From Ampelomyces quisqualis (lineage: Eukaryota > Ascomycota > Dothideomycetes > Pleosporales > Phaeosphaeriaceae), in contig JAGTXZ010000011.1 in assembly GCA_018398575.1 (NCBI GenBank), forward strand, positions 1,922,001-1,986,000: a stretch of DNA of 64,000 nt, in the 5' to 3' direction. Position 1 is the first letter of the stretch, and every line of letters starts with the position of its first letter. Both the position numbers and the translations under genes were made by a program. Below are positions 10,431 to 23,097 of this stretch, one piece after another. The notes beneath the pieces are model-generated. The model saw nothing but the letters and a program-made list of their open reading frames with translations, was not told the DNA's origin and ran no database searches.

Positions 10431-10600
10431 TCCACGACTAGCAATGTAAGACGGGATCAAAGTGTGCATTTGAAATGGCGTTCCATAGGATTGTCGACCT
10501 TAAGTCTTTTCGTTTGTGTAAAATCTTAAGTTGACATTACAGCATCGGCTCTTCTTCTTGAGTTGACATTGCAGCATCGGCTCTTCTTTATTTAACTATT
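10431..10600 (+). other. syf1 3' flank with 28-bp tandem duplication at island border
   Basis: Balanced-composition 3' flank. A 28-bp unit occurs twice (10529-10556 and 10561-10588) with one G/A difference. Composition changes to AT-rich immediately after the second copy. Confidence 0.7.
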
Positions 10601-11757
10601 ATCATTATGTGCTTTTGATACTAGTAATAAATTGAAATTATATATCTTTGTATATCTAGCACTATTTGGCTAAGTATAAAATAGTATGTAATATTTTGCA
10701 ATAGTTGATTTTTTTAAAACTATATAATCTTATATTTTTACAGAATAAGTAAGTTAACGTTAAGTCTAGATTTTAATAAATTAAGAAATAAATTGTAGTA
10801 ACTTTACTAGTAATAGTTAGGTTAAATAATATAATATAAAACTATAAACTAAGTTTATATTACTCTAGAAATAGTATTAGATATACGCTAGTACTAATCT
10901 AGTAATTATAAAAAAAATTATATAATTTTTAAGAAAAGTATAAGAATATTAAAGTAGAAAGCTATAAACTTACCTATAATACGCCTATACTACTATAGTA
11001 CTACTCTAGCTTCTATATACTTAAAACGTGTCTAGCTACTCTAGTACCTTAATAGCGCTATAATAGCACTACTTTATTATATTCTAGTTTAAGAATATAT
11101 ATCTATATATATCTATAAGAAGAAATACTTCTAAACTTTTATCTAAAGTAGTAGAATAAAAATTAACTTACTTCTATATTTTCTACTATTATTACTTTAT
11201 AAGTTAATTACTTTATATTAAAATATAAAAAGTATTATAAAAATAGTATAAAGCTTATTAATTTATTTTATACTAACTTATCTTTCTAATATATACTTAA
11301 GTAGTTAGATTTAGATTATATAGATCTAATTATACTTAATTTTAGATACTAATTATTAAAATTAAGTAATATTACATTTTTATAGGATAAGTAAGTTAAA
11401 GTTATATAGAATATAACTCTTACTACTCTAAAAAATTTATTAGTTAGTTATTAGTTAATAAGTTATTTTCTACTCTAAGTTATTAGTACTTAGTTAAAGT
11501 TCTTTAGTTTACTTAATTAAACTCTTGTTTATAGTCTTAATCCTTTATAAGCTAGTTAGAGTTCTAGAATTATACTAGTTAATAAGACTAGTAAAGCTAA
11601 GTATAAGCCTATTAATTTTAATAAAGTTAAATACTAGCTTATTAACATTAATTAAGCTAAACACTAGTAAATTAATATTAAGAAAGCTAAATATTAAGTT
11701 TATTATAAGAGTATATTAAGTAAGTAACGCTATACTATTTAGTAACGCTACCTACTA
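10601..11757. other. AT-rich RIPped DNA, unclassified
   Basis: Extremely AT-rich with no reading frame or LTR I can recognise. A roughly 30-bp motif around AAGTAAGTTAA occurs at about 10735-10765 and 11370-11402 in the same direction. Near 11580-11705 there are imperfect short repeats of AAAGCTAAATATTA type. It is probably old transposon DNA too decayed to name. Confidence 0.5.
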
Positions 11758-12262
11758 TGTTAGGAAAATTTAATATTAATCTAATTAGCCTAATTACTGC
11801 AACCTACAGCAGCCTAACAGCAATACTGTCTACTAGACAATTTGCTAAAGTCGCCCTACTTACTTCTAGTTGCTAGCAACCTAACAGTAACCTAATAGCA
11901 ACCTAACAGAGTTACTAGATCTAATAGAGTTGCTAGTGTTGCTAATGTTGCCAATTTTACTCACGTGACTGTATTGCTGTATTTTCATGATTACGTAAGT
12001 AACCTAAAAATACAAAATATAGAGCGAAATTCCCTCTTTAAAATGCACTATTCAGAATTTTTCTAGCTGCTCTAGTTATTAAGATATAGCGCCTTAAAGT
12101 TATAATATTTAATTTTTTTTTAAAAAAAAAACTCTAAGTACGTTTGATACAATAGATCTAGGCGCCTGCCATATAATAATAAGTAATAAAAATGTTAAAT
12201 AAGCTGTTTAGTTACTGTTTCTTAAAAAAAATATAATATATTATCTAATTAAAGTGCTAGAG
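11758..12262 (-). mobile_element. 844-bp TIR element copy 1, left part
   Basis: Left half of a non-coding inverted-repeat element interrupted by B1; the right half is 32203-32541. Together they make 844 bp, exactly the length of copy 2 (55193-56036), which lies in the other orientation. The end reads TGTTAGGAAAATTTAA and the flank is TA. Inside the end are clustered GCAACCTAACAG/GTTGCTA motifs. Confidence 0.8.
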
Positions 12263-12544
12263 TGTAAGAGGTTTATATAGCAGCAAAGTTACAAGATAAC
12301 AATAGTAGTGCAGATAAAAGTAAGTTAATTCCTGTTTTACAACTTAAGTGCAGAACTACTCTTTTATAGATATAACTAGACATATATTCTTATAACTAGA
12401 ATATACTAGGCCTACGCTAGCGTAGCGCTATAAAGACGCTAGGGCAGCTGTGCGCGTTTCTTACGTGTAATAGCTAGAGTAGTGTTATAGCAGCGCAAGT
12501 ATATTACTACGCAACTAATAGCTTTACACTATAGTATTTTTATA
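12263..12544 (-). repeat. B1 left LTR (3' LTR)
   Basis: 282 bp; starts TGTAAGAGG and ends in the RIPped equivalent of TTCTTACA. It matches 31916, 41640 and 48202. Confidence 0.88.
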
Positions 12545-12900
12545 ATTATTCTTTTCTCTTTAGAATTACTATTCTAGTAATTTATATAACATTAGGTCTT
12601 GTTAGTGCGTGCTTAACGTTGTTATTATAAGAGCTGTTATTATACTAAGACTAAAACTCTAAGTAAATCTAAGAGGTAGCTAGTAGCTATAGTAATAGTA
12701 GAAATATAGTAGAACTTTGTGTACCTAATCTTTTCTACTTCTCTAGTAACAATTATATTACTATTACTACTATACTATCCTCTAGCTTTACGCTGTTATA
12801 ACTCTATTACCTCTATATTAATTACTATAAGTACTACGCTTGTACTACCTCTTACTTTTATTATCTCTGTAAGTAGTATAACGCTAGCGTTATAACGTTA

Positions 12901-12997
12901 TATTAGCGTACTATGTCTTTGCACTAGGTCTAAGTCTTATAACTTATTCTCTTATTTATTTATAACGTCTTATATTCTCTATTAGAAGTTTATAACA
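12901..12997 (-). repeat. Truncated left LTR of C'
   Basis: Matches only the part of the right LTR nearest its right end, including GCACTAGGT...TATAACA. About 360 bp is missing. Confidence 0.65.
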
Positions 12998-12999
12998 CT

Positions 13000-13554
13000 A
13001 TTCTTCTCTTTTACTCTTATATCTTTATAAGTTCTTAGGCTATATACTACTATTGTCTTTAAAGTAATTGTATTAATAACAAAAAATTATTTGCTATAGT
13101 AGCCTACGCCTTATATTCTTAGAAAAGCTTACCTTATAAGCTATTGTTATTAAGTAAGAAGTGTAGAAACTATAAGTCTATAAGTATAAAAAAGTGTATT
13201 CTGCAAGACATTCTACTACTAAATTTTTTAAAGCTAGACTAACAAATAAAAGAGTTAGAATAGTAGAAGAAGTTAAAAGAAGCTACGTTAGTAACAAATA
13301 AGATAGAGGTAGAGTTAGTAGTACTCTAGATGCGTGCGTGTTAGAGCAAATTACAGCGTATATAAAAGCAAAAGCTAGCTCTTTATTATAAAAAGTAGCG
13401 CATTTTTAAGGCTAGTCTACTAATTCTAAAGAAGTTAGATGCTCTAGAATTGTTAAACTAAGCTATAGATTAATTATTAATTCTAGAAGAGTCTAGTTCT
13501 TGTTCTGCTCTATAGCATAATAATAGTGTATTAGAAGTAGTTAGTAATTTATAA
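13000..13554 (+). pseudogene. Antisense Cys-rich ORF of C' (opposite to pol)
   Basis: Read through TAG/TAA, one frame runs from just inside the left LTR to TAA 13552-13554. It shows a Cys-rich start (Cys or RIP-derived Tyr in A-Y-A-L-Y-S, L-P-Y-K and KKCRNYKS...KKC), then a Lys/Glu/Leu coiled-coil-like stretch, ending LEVVSNL. The C element encodes a related protein in the same place (ends LEVSSSL). Its function is unknown and no known family was recognised. Because TGA is depleted here, open-frame length alone is weak evidence. Confidence 0.4.
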
Positions 13555-16500
13555 AGTTTATCTCTAGCTTCTATATATTTTCTAAGTTATAGTATCCTAA
13601 CTATTTAACTAAGTATTCTTTTTAATAGTTGTTGTCTTAGTGTACTATTATTTCTTTAACTTTAAATTTGTTTTCTTCTTTAAGTTTATAGCAAAAGGTT
13701 TACTGTAACAGTATTTCTAGGTTAGCTAGTTCTAGTAGGCTTATGTAGAATCTAAAGTAGATCTTTGTATCTAGCAGAAGCTTAAGTATATATATAACTA
13801 GTCTGTTTCTTTTTAAAATTAAAAATAGTCTAACTTTAACATAGTTAAGTTCTTTACTTAGTTGTTTTGTGCGTAGATTTTTAGTGTAAAGATACACTTT
13901 ATCTCTCTCTTTTAGCTAAAGTGCTATTTTTTATTTTCTATTAATATATAAAATACTTTGTGTCTAAGCGTATTATATTTATTCTTCTATTTTAGTATAA
14001 GTTTTCTTTATTTCTTCTACTGTTTGTATAGTAGCTTTAGCCTTAGAGCTAGGTAATATTCTTGTAAAAAGATTTAGATATTATTTATAGTTTGCAAAGT
14101 ATAGCGTCTTACCTATAGCTTTAGATAATTTGTTATTATAGGCTAACTATACTATTAGTAGTAGCAAAACCTAATTTATCTATTGCAAGTTACTATATAT
14201 TTTAAGATATATCTTTATAGTTCTGTTTATTCTTTCTATTTAGCTATCTATTTAAAGATAATAAGCTGTTAATAGCTTTTGTTACGTCCTAATTTCTGCT
14301 ATTAAGGTAGTCTAATAATTTAATGTAAAGAGTTTATCTTAATTGCTAATAATTAACTTTAGTATACTATAGTATCTAATAAGTATATTCTTAAGTACGT
14401 GTGCTAGCTAAACAGCTATATAGTCTTATTAAAAAGGTAGTATTATAGCGTACTTTAAAAAGCAATCTACTATAACTATAATAGCGTTATAAGCTAATTC
14501 TATAGCAGAGTCTTTTAATAGTAGTAGTTCTGTTACAAAGTCTATTAATATATTAGTCTAAGGCTTAGTTAAGAGCTCTATTAGCTGTATTTCTCTGTAA
14601 GGCGCGTGTATACTATGTTTGTTACGTTAACAGTCTGTACATTTTTTAATGTAAGCGCTTACTTTATTTTTTATATTCTTAAACTAGTAATTCTGTTAAA
14701 TTAGTTTTATAGTTTAGCTTACTCTAGGATAACTATATACTGTGTTATTGTAGTGTTATTATATAATTAATTCCTGTAATTCTTCTAGAATATTAATTCT
14801 AATTTTTTTTGTTAGGTTATTAATATATCTTGCTAGTTCTAGAAATCTGTTATTTTGTCTTTTAAGAATACTTAAGCTGTTAATAGTTTTAGTTCTAGTA
14901 ATATCTAATCTTTAGCTAAAAGCGTTTACTCTACTATTGTCCTTTTTAAGTATATAGACAATTTTAAACTTATATTACTCTAATATCTCTAACTATTATA
15001 CTTATCTTTAATTAAGTACTTTAGTAGTAGTAAAGGTTATTAGGTTTTTGTAGTCTAAGTATATTGTAAGATCTAAGTAACTCCTTGCGTAGATTCTCTA
15101 ATATTTAAGTGCTACTATAATTGCAAGTAGTTCTTTATTGTATATGTTATAATTTTCTTCTAGTAGTGTAAATTTTTGTAAGTAGTAGGCTATTAGATAC
15201 TATTTTCTATCTTATTCTTGTTTTGCACATATTCTAATCTCTAAATCTAATACGTTAGTCTTAAATCTAAGCAGCTTTCTGCTTCTAAATATAATAAGAA
15301 TAGGTAGTACTATATAAGTGTCTTTAAGCGTCTTAAATACCTAGCTTTACTCTTCTATCTATTTCTAAGGTATATATCTTTATATAAGTTTAGTAAGTAG
15401 CGTAGCAATTAGTAAAAAGTTCTAAATAAACTATTAATTAAAGTTAACAAAGCCTAAGAAGGATTAGATGTCTTTTACTATATTAGGCGTTAGCTAATCT
15501 TTAATAACTTTAATCTTATCCTTACTTATTTGTACTCTATTCTTCTTAACTATATATTTTAGAAATTCTACTTCTTCCTAGTGCTTTTACATTTGTTAAA
15601 GTCTACTACTAAAAAGAACTTTTCTAGTAGCGTTAGAATTATATAAATATGTCCTATATATTCTTTCTTATTTTCTAAATAAATAAGGATATTATTAAAG
15701 TATGTAATAACAAATATATTAAAGTGTTCTTAAAGCATATTATTAATAAGTGCTTAATATATTACTAGAGCGTTAGTAAGACTAAATAGCATTACTAAGT
15801 ACTTATAGTAGCTGCAGTATATTCTAAACACTATCTTTTATTCTTTACCTTTCTTTATGTGTATAAGGTTATACGCGCCTCTTAGATCTAGTGCTGTAAA
15901 GATCTTTGCATAGGCTAGTTAATCCTATAGTTTTAAAATATTAGGTAGTAGGTATTAATTCTTAACTATAATATTATTAAGTTTCTAAAAGTTAATATAT
16001 AGTTATAGTTTACTATTCTTCTTTAGTACAAATATAATTAAGTATCTAGCTAGTAATTCTAATACCTAGATAAAACCTTTCTTTAAGTTTACTTTGATAT
16101 ATTCTTAGAGTACTTCTAGCTCTTTTTCTAATAATCTGTAGATTAGTCTAAAGGTTAGCCTTTTTCCTTCTTCTAAAACAATCTTGTAGTTCTACTTCTA
16201 ATGCTTAAGTAGTGCTTCTAGACCTGTTTTTGTTAAGAATAGTTTCTTAAACTTTTTGTATTCTTTAGGTATGTTAGAAGTTACACGTTTCTTTAAAACT
16301 TATAATATATTAGTATTTTTTTCTTAATTGTCTAAGTTAACTAGTTGTGTCTTTAACTACGTCTTAGTTAAAGTAATATTATTAATTATCTTTTTATCTA
16401 CTATCAAACACTACTAATACGTAGGCTTAGAATCTTTTATATTGTTGTAATTCTCTAGAGAGATAAATTTCTTTCTCTAGTCTATTTATAAGCTATTTTC

Positions 16501-18855
16501 TTTAAACTATAGAAGTCCTAATATAATGTTATAGGTAGCTAATCTAAAGATGTCTAAGTATATTTCCTATTTAGTTTCTTAGATGTTAAGTTCTATAATA
16601 GTCTTATATCTAATAAGTAACTCTTTAAGTATTTACTTTCTATTTGCAATATAAAGTTTATATAATTGTTATTTCTAGCAAGATTAGAGCCTAGCTCTTA
16701 ATAAGGCATTACCTAAAATATAGTTTACTTATAATCCTAAATCTAAAAGCGCTTTTATTCTTTTTCTATTAACTTTTACTATAAGTTTTATAAGCTTAGC
16801 TAAGTTAATTGCGTTACAGCTCTAGGTTTTTTTTTAGAGTCTAGAGTTAACTCTAAAAAAGACTTGTTCTTTCTATATTTATTAGCTTCTTTATTATTAA
16901 AGTACTTCTTACACTCTAGTTATAGGTAGAACTACTAGGTATAGTTTATGCAGCTGCTGTTAACAAGTATTCTATTAGATATACTTTCTTCTTTTAATAC
17001 GTTAGAAAAACTTCTTACACTTTGTTTATTATATAAGTAATTTACGCAAGTATTTTTAGAGTAATTGTACTATTAGTACTATAAAAGTTCTTTTACTAAA
17101 GAAAGTATTAGTTAACTTTACTACTATAATATATAAGGCAGTAGTTACTATTGTACACTATCTATAATAGAAGTCTGTGTTTTAGATTACAAGAATCCTG
17201 TAAGTATCTATCTTTAAGCAGGATTTAATGCAATTTGTTTACCTTCTTATTCTAGTATTCTATAAGTATAGAGTTTAGTACTAATACTTACCTATTGTTA
17301 GTATAGTATATCTACTTTGTGTGTAAGTTACAGTACGTCTTATATAGTTTGTTTACGTCTATCTTTTAATATAGTCCTCTAACTATTGCATTCTAGCACC
17401 CTAGTTTAGGGCTAGCTAGTAGTAAGTATATATCTAGCTTGTCTAGTATAAGCTTTTAGTCTTCTTAGGTATTGTAGACTCTTATAGTCTCTTATAGATC
17501 CTATGTTCTATAGAATTTGTTTTCTAAGTATAGTAATTGTTTTCTTTCTATAACTCTATCTATATTTAAAGAGTACTTATTTATCTAAAGAGTATAATAT
17601 ACTTGTAAGAATTAGTAATATTGTTTTATATATTCCTAGTTAACTTTATTAGTTTAGTTATACTAGTTATAAATGTTTTGTTGTATTTATAGTAAGAGTA
17701 ATTCTATCTGTTAAAATTATTTAATATTATAGTTCTATTTCTAGTTGTAGAATAATACAGCGTTAGTTAAGACCTAGTTATTAGATAATATAGTAGAAGT
17801 GTCTTCTATCTATTCTACTATTAGTAGTCTATTAGTTATTTAGATAATAAGTTAATTGTTAATTACAATTTATTCTTTAACATCTTTCTTTAAAGCGTTA
17901 GTTAACACGTTAAGCTAGTATATAACTTTGTTCTTAGAGTAATAGTCTTGCGTATAATATCTAACCTTATTATAGTTGTAATAAGTAATCTTATTCTTAT
18001 TAAGCCTATCTTCTTATAGTTGTTTCCTTAAGTAACTTTTCTATTCTAAGCCTTTGTTAAGGTTGTCTAAGTGTATAGCTTTAGGTCTGTACCCTAAGTA
18101 TACTCTTAGTAGGCGTAGTTAGTAAGTTTCTTATTTTAAGTAGTAGCGCTGTTATCCTTTGTTTAGTTATATTTGTCTCTAATATCTTTTGTTTAAGTAA
18201 AATCCTTTATGTCTCTATAGTAGATATAAAGAGTATAACTTATCTTTAAGTGCTAATTTATAGAGTTTGTTATCTAGGCAAATAGCTTTATTTTACAGTT
18301 TTTTAAGAGTAGTAATATATGTTCTGCTGCGCATAAGTTTAGCTTGTATAGCAGCCTTAAGGCCTTGTTTATACATATATATTAGCGTAGTGTTATTTTA
18401 CTAGATTTGTTTAGCGTATAATTAAAAAACATTTGTATAGTTAGTAGCTAATTAGGTTTGTTTTAGACTTTAGATTTTTTGTTCTGTAATTACAAATTTC
18501 TTAAGAAGTAAAAAGATCTGTTATAGGCGTGTCTTAAACGTTTACTAGTCTTTTACAAGGTTAGTGTTATTTACGTCTATAATATTGTTGTCTATATACC
18601 TCCAAATAATTAGAAGTACCTATTTCTTAGCGTTGCCTTTTATATAAGTTGTAGTAAAGATAACTTTGTTATTATTCTTAATCTTATCTCCTTTTACGTA
18701 GAAGTACCTATTAAACTAAAGAATTTAGGTCTTAAGTTTATTACAGTCTCTATAGTAGAGATTAGGTTTGTTAACCTTAAGTTTAGGTTGTTCTACTTAG
18801 AAATACTTAGGTATATCTATTGCAATATTGCGACTTATTATAAGAGTATTTAAAG
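13540..18855 (-). pseudogene. gag-pol of C', RIP-inactivated
   Basis: Chromovirus polyprotein broken by many TAG/TAA codons. The 65-residue open stretch at 13700-13897 is the integrase C-terminal domain (pattern VyLyTKNLRTKqlSK, then YISLLEL), not an independent gene; it is about 90 percent the same as 49905-50102. RT, RNase H and integrase core lie between about 14100 and 16400, protease and gag to the right. The RT catalytic aspartates read as Asn. Confidence 0.8.
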
Positions 18856-19311
18856 TATCAAGACTATTAGTCTAGTAGTAAACAATAAGAATACTAGTAT
18901 AGACTAGAAGTATAGCTAAAGTTAGTTTTTGCAGATAAGTGTAGAGTTGCTTTAGATATAGAGGATATTGTTACTAAGACAGTAAAGGCTAGAGCTTTCT
19001 AAAAAGAGTAAGAATAGTTAAATAGCTAGTTACTAACTTAAGTGTCTGTAATATAAGTTAAATACAATAATCTATAAAGAGTTTATTATAGTTTCTATAT
19101 ACTTTGTCTTTCTTATAGTTCTTATTATTCTTAATCTTTATTTTAGACTCTTATAGTTTCTTATTATAAGAAATAGTAAGACTAAATAAGACTAATAAGA
19201 AGGTTACATAACATACTTAGCGTGCTATATTCCTGCACTAGGTTTAAGTCTTACAACCTATTCTCTTGTTTATTTATAACGTTTTGTGTTCCCTGTTAGA
19301 GATTTGTAACA
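18856..19311 (-). repeat. Right (5') LTR of C'
   Basis: About 456 bp, ends GTAACA at 19311. Its R-U5 side matches the C LTR (37652-38126), while its U3 differs and matches 4414-4911. Confidence 0.75.
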
Positions 19312-19820
19312 CTAACAGCGTTTAGGCTAACCTTTTCTCTCTTAGTAAGGCTAACGCGCAGTCTAACTCTTACCTTAATCTAGAAAAGAAGAAGTCTTCT
19401 TTTAGGTCTAAGCCTAGGTCTAAGAGTAGTAGCAGTAGTAAGAGTAGAGATAAAGATAAAACTCTTTCTCTAGAAAGCTCTAGCCTTGTGCCTTCTTCTA
19501 AGAAGAAGAGTAAAAGTAAGGCTAAGGCTAAGGCTAAGGCTAAGCCTAAAGCTAAACCTAAGCCTAAGCCTAAGAAGCGCCTAGCTTTAGCTAGTTCTGC
19601 TAAGAAGCCTGCGTCTAAGCGCGTTAAGGGCTTAGATATATTAGGTTACTTAGTGCGCGCTATAACAGTAACAGTAAGAAGTAAAGTCTTATTAGAGTTA
19701 GGTAATACTATTTCTTAGGAATAGTAGAAAGAGGTAAAGAATAAGGGGCTTAGTAATAATTTACTAGGCTCTCTAAGCTTCTATAAGGCTAATAAGGATA
19801 ATAATAAGTTTCTAAGCTAA
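19312..19820 (+). pseudogene. Antisense Lys-rich ORF of B1, C-terminal part
   Basis: Plus-strand frame opposite to pol, matching the C-terminal half of the B2 frame (42286-43224). The uninterrupted stretch 19488-19718 encodes Lys-Ala and Lys-Pro dipeptide repeats (from an AAGGCT/AAGCCT hexamer array at about 19515-19575), then KKRLALASSAKKPASKR. The frame goes on through two RIP stops to TAA 19818-19820. The N-terminal half was lost at the C' insertion. The repeat number is larger than in B2, so the array changes length. Confidence 0.45.
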
Positions 19821-19929
19821 GCTAGTAGTTTTGCTTAGCTGCGCTGCTAAGGCGCTAGTAGTGCGCTAGTAAGGCGCTTTTGTTTTCTTATATTTTTCTT
19901 TTTTTTTGTTTTTCTTTCTCTCTTTTTTT

Positions 19930-22900
19930 TGTATATTAATTGTATAAGTAATTAATCTTCTCTCTAGTTATACTTTTCTATAAGTAATTTGTCTATATCT
20001 TTTTAATTAACCTATTTGTTATATTCTAAGGGCTAGCCTTTCTATTTTACTAGGTAATTTACTAAACGCCTATTACGCCTCTTTGCTAACACAGCTTTAA
20101 CCTTATAGTATTATTATAGCTTCTTACTATTATCTAGATTAATAGGCCTAGGTAAAGTTAACTCTTCTCTCTTTCTAGCTACAAATAGCTAGAGCAAAGA
20201 GGTATAGAATACTAGGTAGATTCTTATATATAATAGAAGTAAGATCTTAAGAGCTTATAAGCTAATTTAGTCTTCTACTAGAAAGAGGCCTATCTAGCGC
20301 AGTAATAGCTTTTTACTAGCGCTGTATAAGCGTAGATGCTTTATTAACAAGAGGATTATATCTCTAGGTTTAAACTCTTAAGGCTTGTATTTCTTGTTAT
20401 AATATTACTCTTAATATTGTAAAGTTTTATGCTAGTAATTAGCTAAAGCTTTCTAAGTTTATATAAGCTTTTGTAACCTTTCTCTAACGCTAGAGACTTT
20501 AGTAGGCGCTGTTAGTTTATAGTTAAGGCGTAGGTAAAACCTATAGCAGGCAAAGAATAGAGATATTTCTAATATAGCCTACTTAGCATTATTATATACA
20601 AATTCTGCTAGTAACAAAAGGTATACCTAATCTTCTTAATAATTGCCTATAAAAGCTCTTAAGTATTACTTAAAAGTCTAATTTTACTATTCTATTTGCC
20701 TATCTGTTTATAGGTAGAAGGTAGTACTAAGCTAGCGTTTTGCCTTTACTATAAAGTAGAAGTCTACCTAAAATTATAAAGTAAAGACACTTTCTTAATC
20801 TAATATAATACCTTTAGGCAATCTAAAGAATTATACAACATGTTCTAAGAATAGATCTACTAACTATAAGGTAGTAACTATCTTTTATATAAGAATATAC
20901 TTAGCTATTTTAGTATACTTATTAACTATAACAAGTATTGCGTTATATATAACGCTATACCGCTTAGTAAGTAGTAGGCCTATAATAAAATCTATTATAA
21001 TTTCTTACTATAGTCTCTAAGGTTAGAAAAGCGCGTTTAATACACTAGTAGAGCGCTACTTTAGTAACTTTATGCCTTAGTATACTAAGTAAGAGTTAAT
21101 ATACTTCTTAAGGTCTTTTTTAAGCCTAGGCTAATAGTAGTATTAGGCTACAAGCTTAAGCGTTTTGGCCTACCTAAAATAGCTAGCAAGTAGATTGTTA
21201 TAATATAGCTTAAGAAGCTTAGCTCTAAAGGCTAGCTCTAGTAGAATATATAATTAGTTCTTAAACTAAAGGCTACTTAAAGCGTTAAGCTTCTAGTGCC
21301 TTAGGCGTTTACTAGCGCCTTAACAGGCAAACGCTAGAGATTTAACATTCCTACGTATTACAACTACTTCTAGGTTATTCTGTTATACTTATATATAGAT
21401 TTTAAAGAAGGACTTAGAAAGTTTCTTATAACCTAACCTTTCTAAGGCTATAGCTCTTACTTGTAACTGCGTAACCCTTTAGGCTATTACTAGTCTACTT
21501 TTAGAAATCTTCTAATTAGAGCTATAGCTTCTAGCTATTACCTTAACGCTATGCACTAGGCTTATAAAAACATCTTTATTAAGATATAAAGTGCCTACTT
21601 ACTATTAAGCTACTATCTAGCTTTCTACTAACGCTAGCTCTTTACTAGGTAGCTTAGCTTAGGTTTCTGCTAGCTGTAATTTCTTTTGCAGTGCTAGCAA
21701 TATATCTAATAGTTAAACATCTATTATATTACTATTGTCTATAGGTTACTTTAAAGGCCTATCTGCAGAATCTGTCTTTCTAGACTAATACTTAATCTTA
21801 AAGTTATAAGCAGCTAGCTTTATAGCCTAGCTAGCTTATCTTTTAAATAGGGTTAACATGCCTATAAAGCTGCGTAGGTTATTATAGTCTGTCTATATTT
21901 CTAACTAAACTACTAGCCTCTTAATATAGTAACGCTAGTACTACACTACTATAATAATAGTAAAGAGCTCTAGGTTGTATATATAGTAGTTTCTTTCTGC
22001 AAGTAAAAGTTTTCTTGTCTAAAAGGCTACAGAGTGCTAGTTTCTATCTATATAGAGTTAGAAAAAGATACCTACTACTTTCTAGATAGAGGTATTAGTT
22101 TTTAGCTTAGATAGAAGTATATAGTTATAGTGCTGTAGAACTAGCGTAGTTGCAAACCTGTTATAGAGCTAGCGCTTTACCTTTTCTACTATATTAGGCT
22201 AGTTAAAAGAACTAGACTTCTTTCCTTAAACTAATCTCTTTAGAAGATTAGTAATAGAGCTAATAATAATAGAGAAACTCTATATAAAGCGTTAATAGAA
22301 GTTTGCAAAGCCTAAGAAGACTTAAATATTCTTAAAAAACGTTAGCGTAGACTAATTAATAACTGCGTAAACCTATTCTAGATCTCTTGTAACGCTATTA
22401 AAGTGTATAATAAACCCTAGAAACTTAACTTAGTTAGTAGTAAAGGTATACTTCTTTAAGTTAACAAAAAAACTATATTCTCTTAGCTTAGTAAGTACGT
22501 TTTTTACTTGTTTTTAATAATCCTCTACTTTTTAAGAAAAGATTAAGATATTATTAAAATAGATAACGCAAAAGATATCTAAATATAAAGCTAAGGCTCT
22601 ATTAATATACCTCTAAAACGTAGTAGGCGCGTTAGTTAGCCTAAAAGGTATAACTATATATTTAAAGTAGCTGTATTGCGTATAAAACACTGTCTTCTAC
22701 TTGTTACCTTACTAGATTCTAATATAGTAATACATATTCTTAAGATTAAGCTTAGTAAACTTTACTAATCTATAGAGCTAATAAAAAGTCTTTCTAATTA
22801 AAGGCAAAGCTAATCTATTCTTTTTAGTAACTTAGTTAAGGCCTTAATAGTCTACGCAAAGGTATAATATTCTATTCTTTTTAGGCATAAATAGAATAAG

Positions 22901-23097
22901 TGCTTCTACTAGGCTTATACTTTTCTAGATCTAGCCTAGGCTCTGTGCTACTGCTAAATAGTTACGTAGTATACTTAGCTTCTTTAGTAAGAGGTTGTAG
23001 AGCAGCCTATATAGAGCTGTAGCTTTCTCTTCTAGCTTAATAGCATAGTTACCTCTATAGTACTATAGTAGCGTGTTAGTAGCGTTACTATTTGCAA
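19930..23097 (-). pseudogene. pol of B1, RIP-inactivated
   Basis: Minus-strand frame with a chromodomain at its 3' end (about 19970-20080, LLEYNK-V pattern), integrase (about 20100-21500), RNase H and RT. The RT site reads Tyr-Phe-Asn-Asn-Ile-Leu-Ile-Phe-Ser on the minus strand at about 22535-22561. The frame is interrupted at 23097 by A2 and continues beyond 30218. Confidence 0.75.

Larger units (their letters stand above)
12901..19311 (-). mobile_element. C-related chromovirus C', inside B1
   Basis: Minus-strand Gypsy element with a full right LTR (18856-19311) and a left LTR remnant of about 97 bp (12901-12997). On the minus strand, gag with a degraded CCHC (near 17944-17985, Cys codons now Tyr) is followed by RT (Tyr-Phe-Asn-Asn at 15691-15702), the integrase C-terminal domain (13700-13897) and a chromodomain (about 13540-13630). 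The left junction lacks a clean TSD, and the adjoining B1 sequence has lost about 490 bp compared with B2, so a deletion accompanied or followed insertion. Confidence 0.8.

Noticed and set aside
13700..13897. Stop-free 65-residue frame on the minus strand as a gene
   Set aside because: It is the integrase C-terminal domain of C', and 49905-50102 is its counterpart in C.
19488..19718. Lys-Ala-Pro repeat frame as a histone H1-like gene
   Set aside because: It is a piece of the B1 antisense frame, and the matching B2 frame places it inside a transposon.
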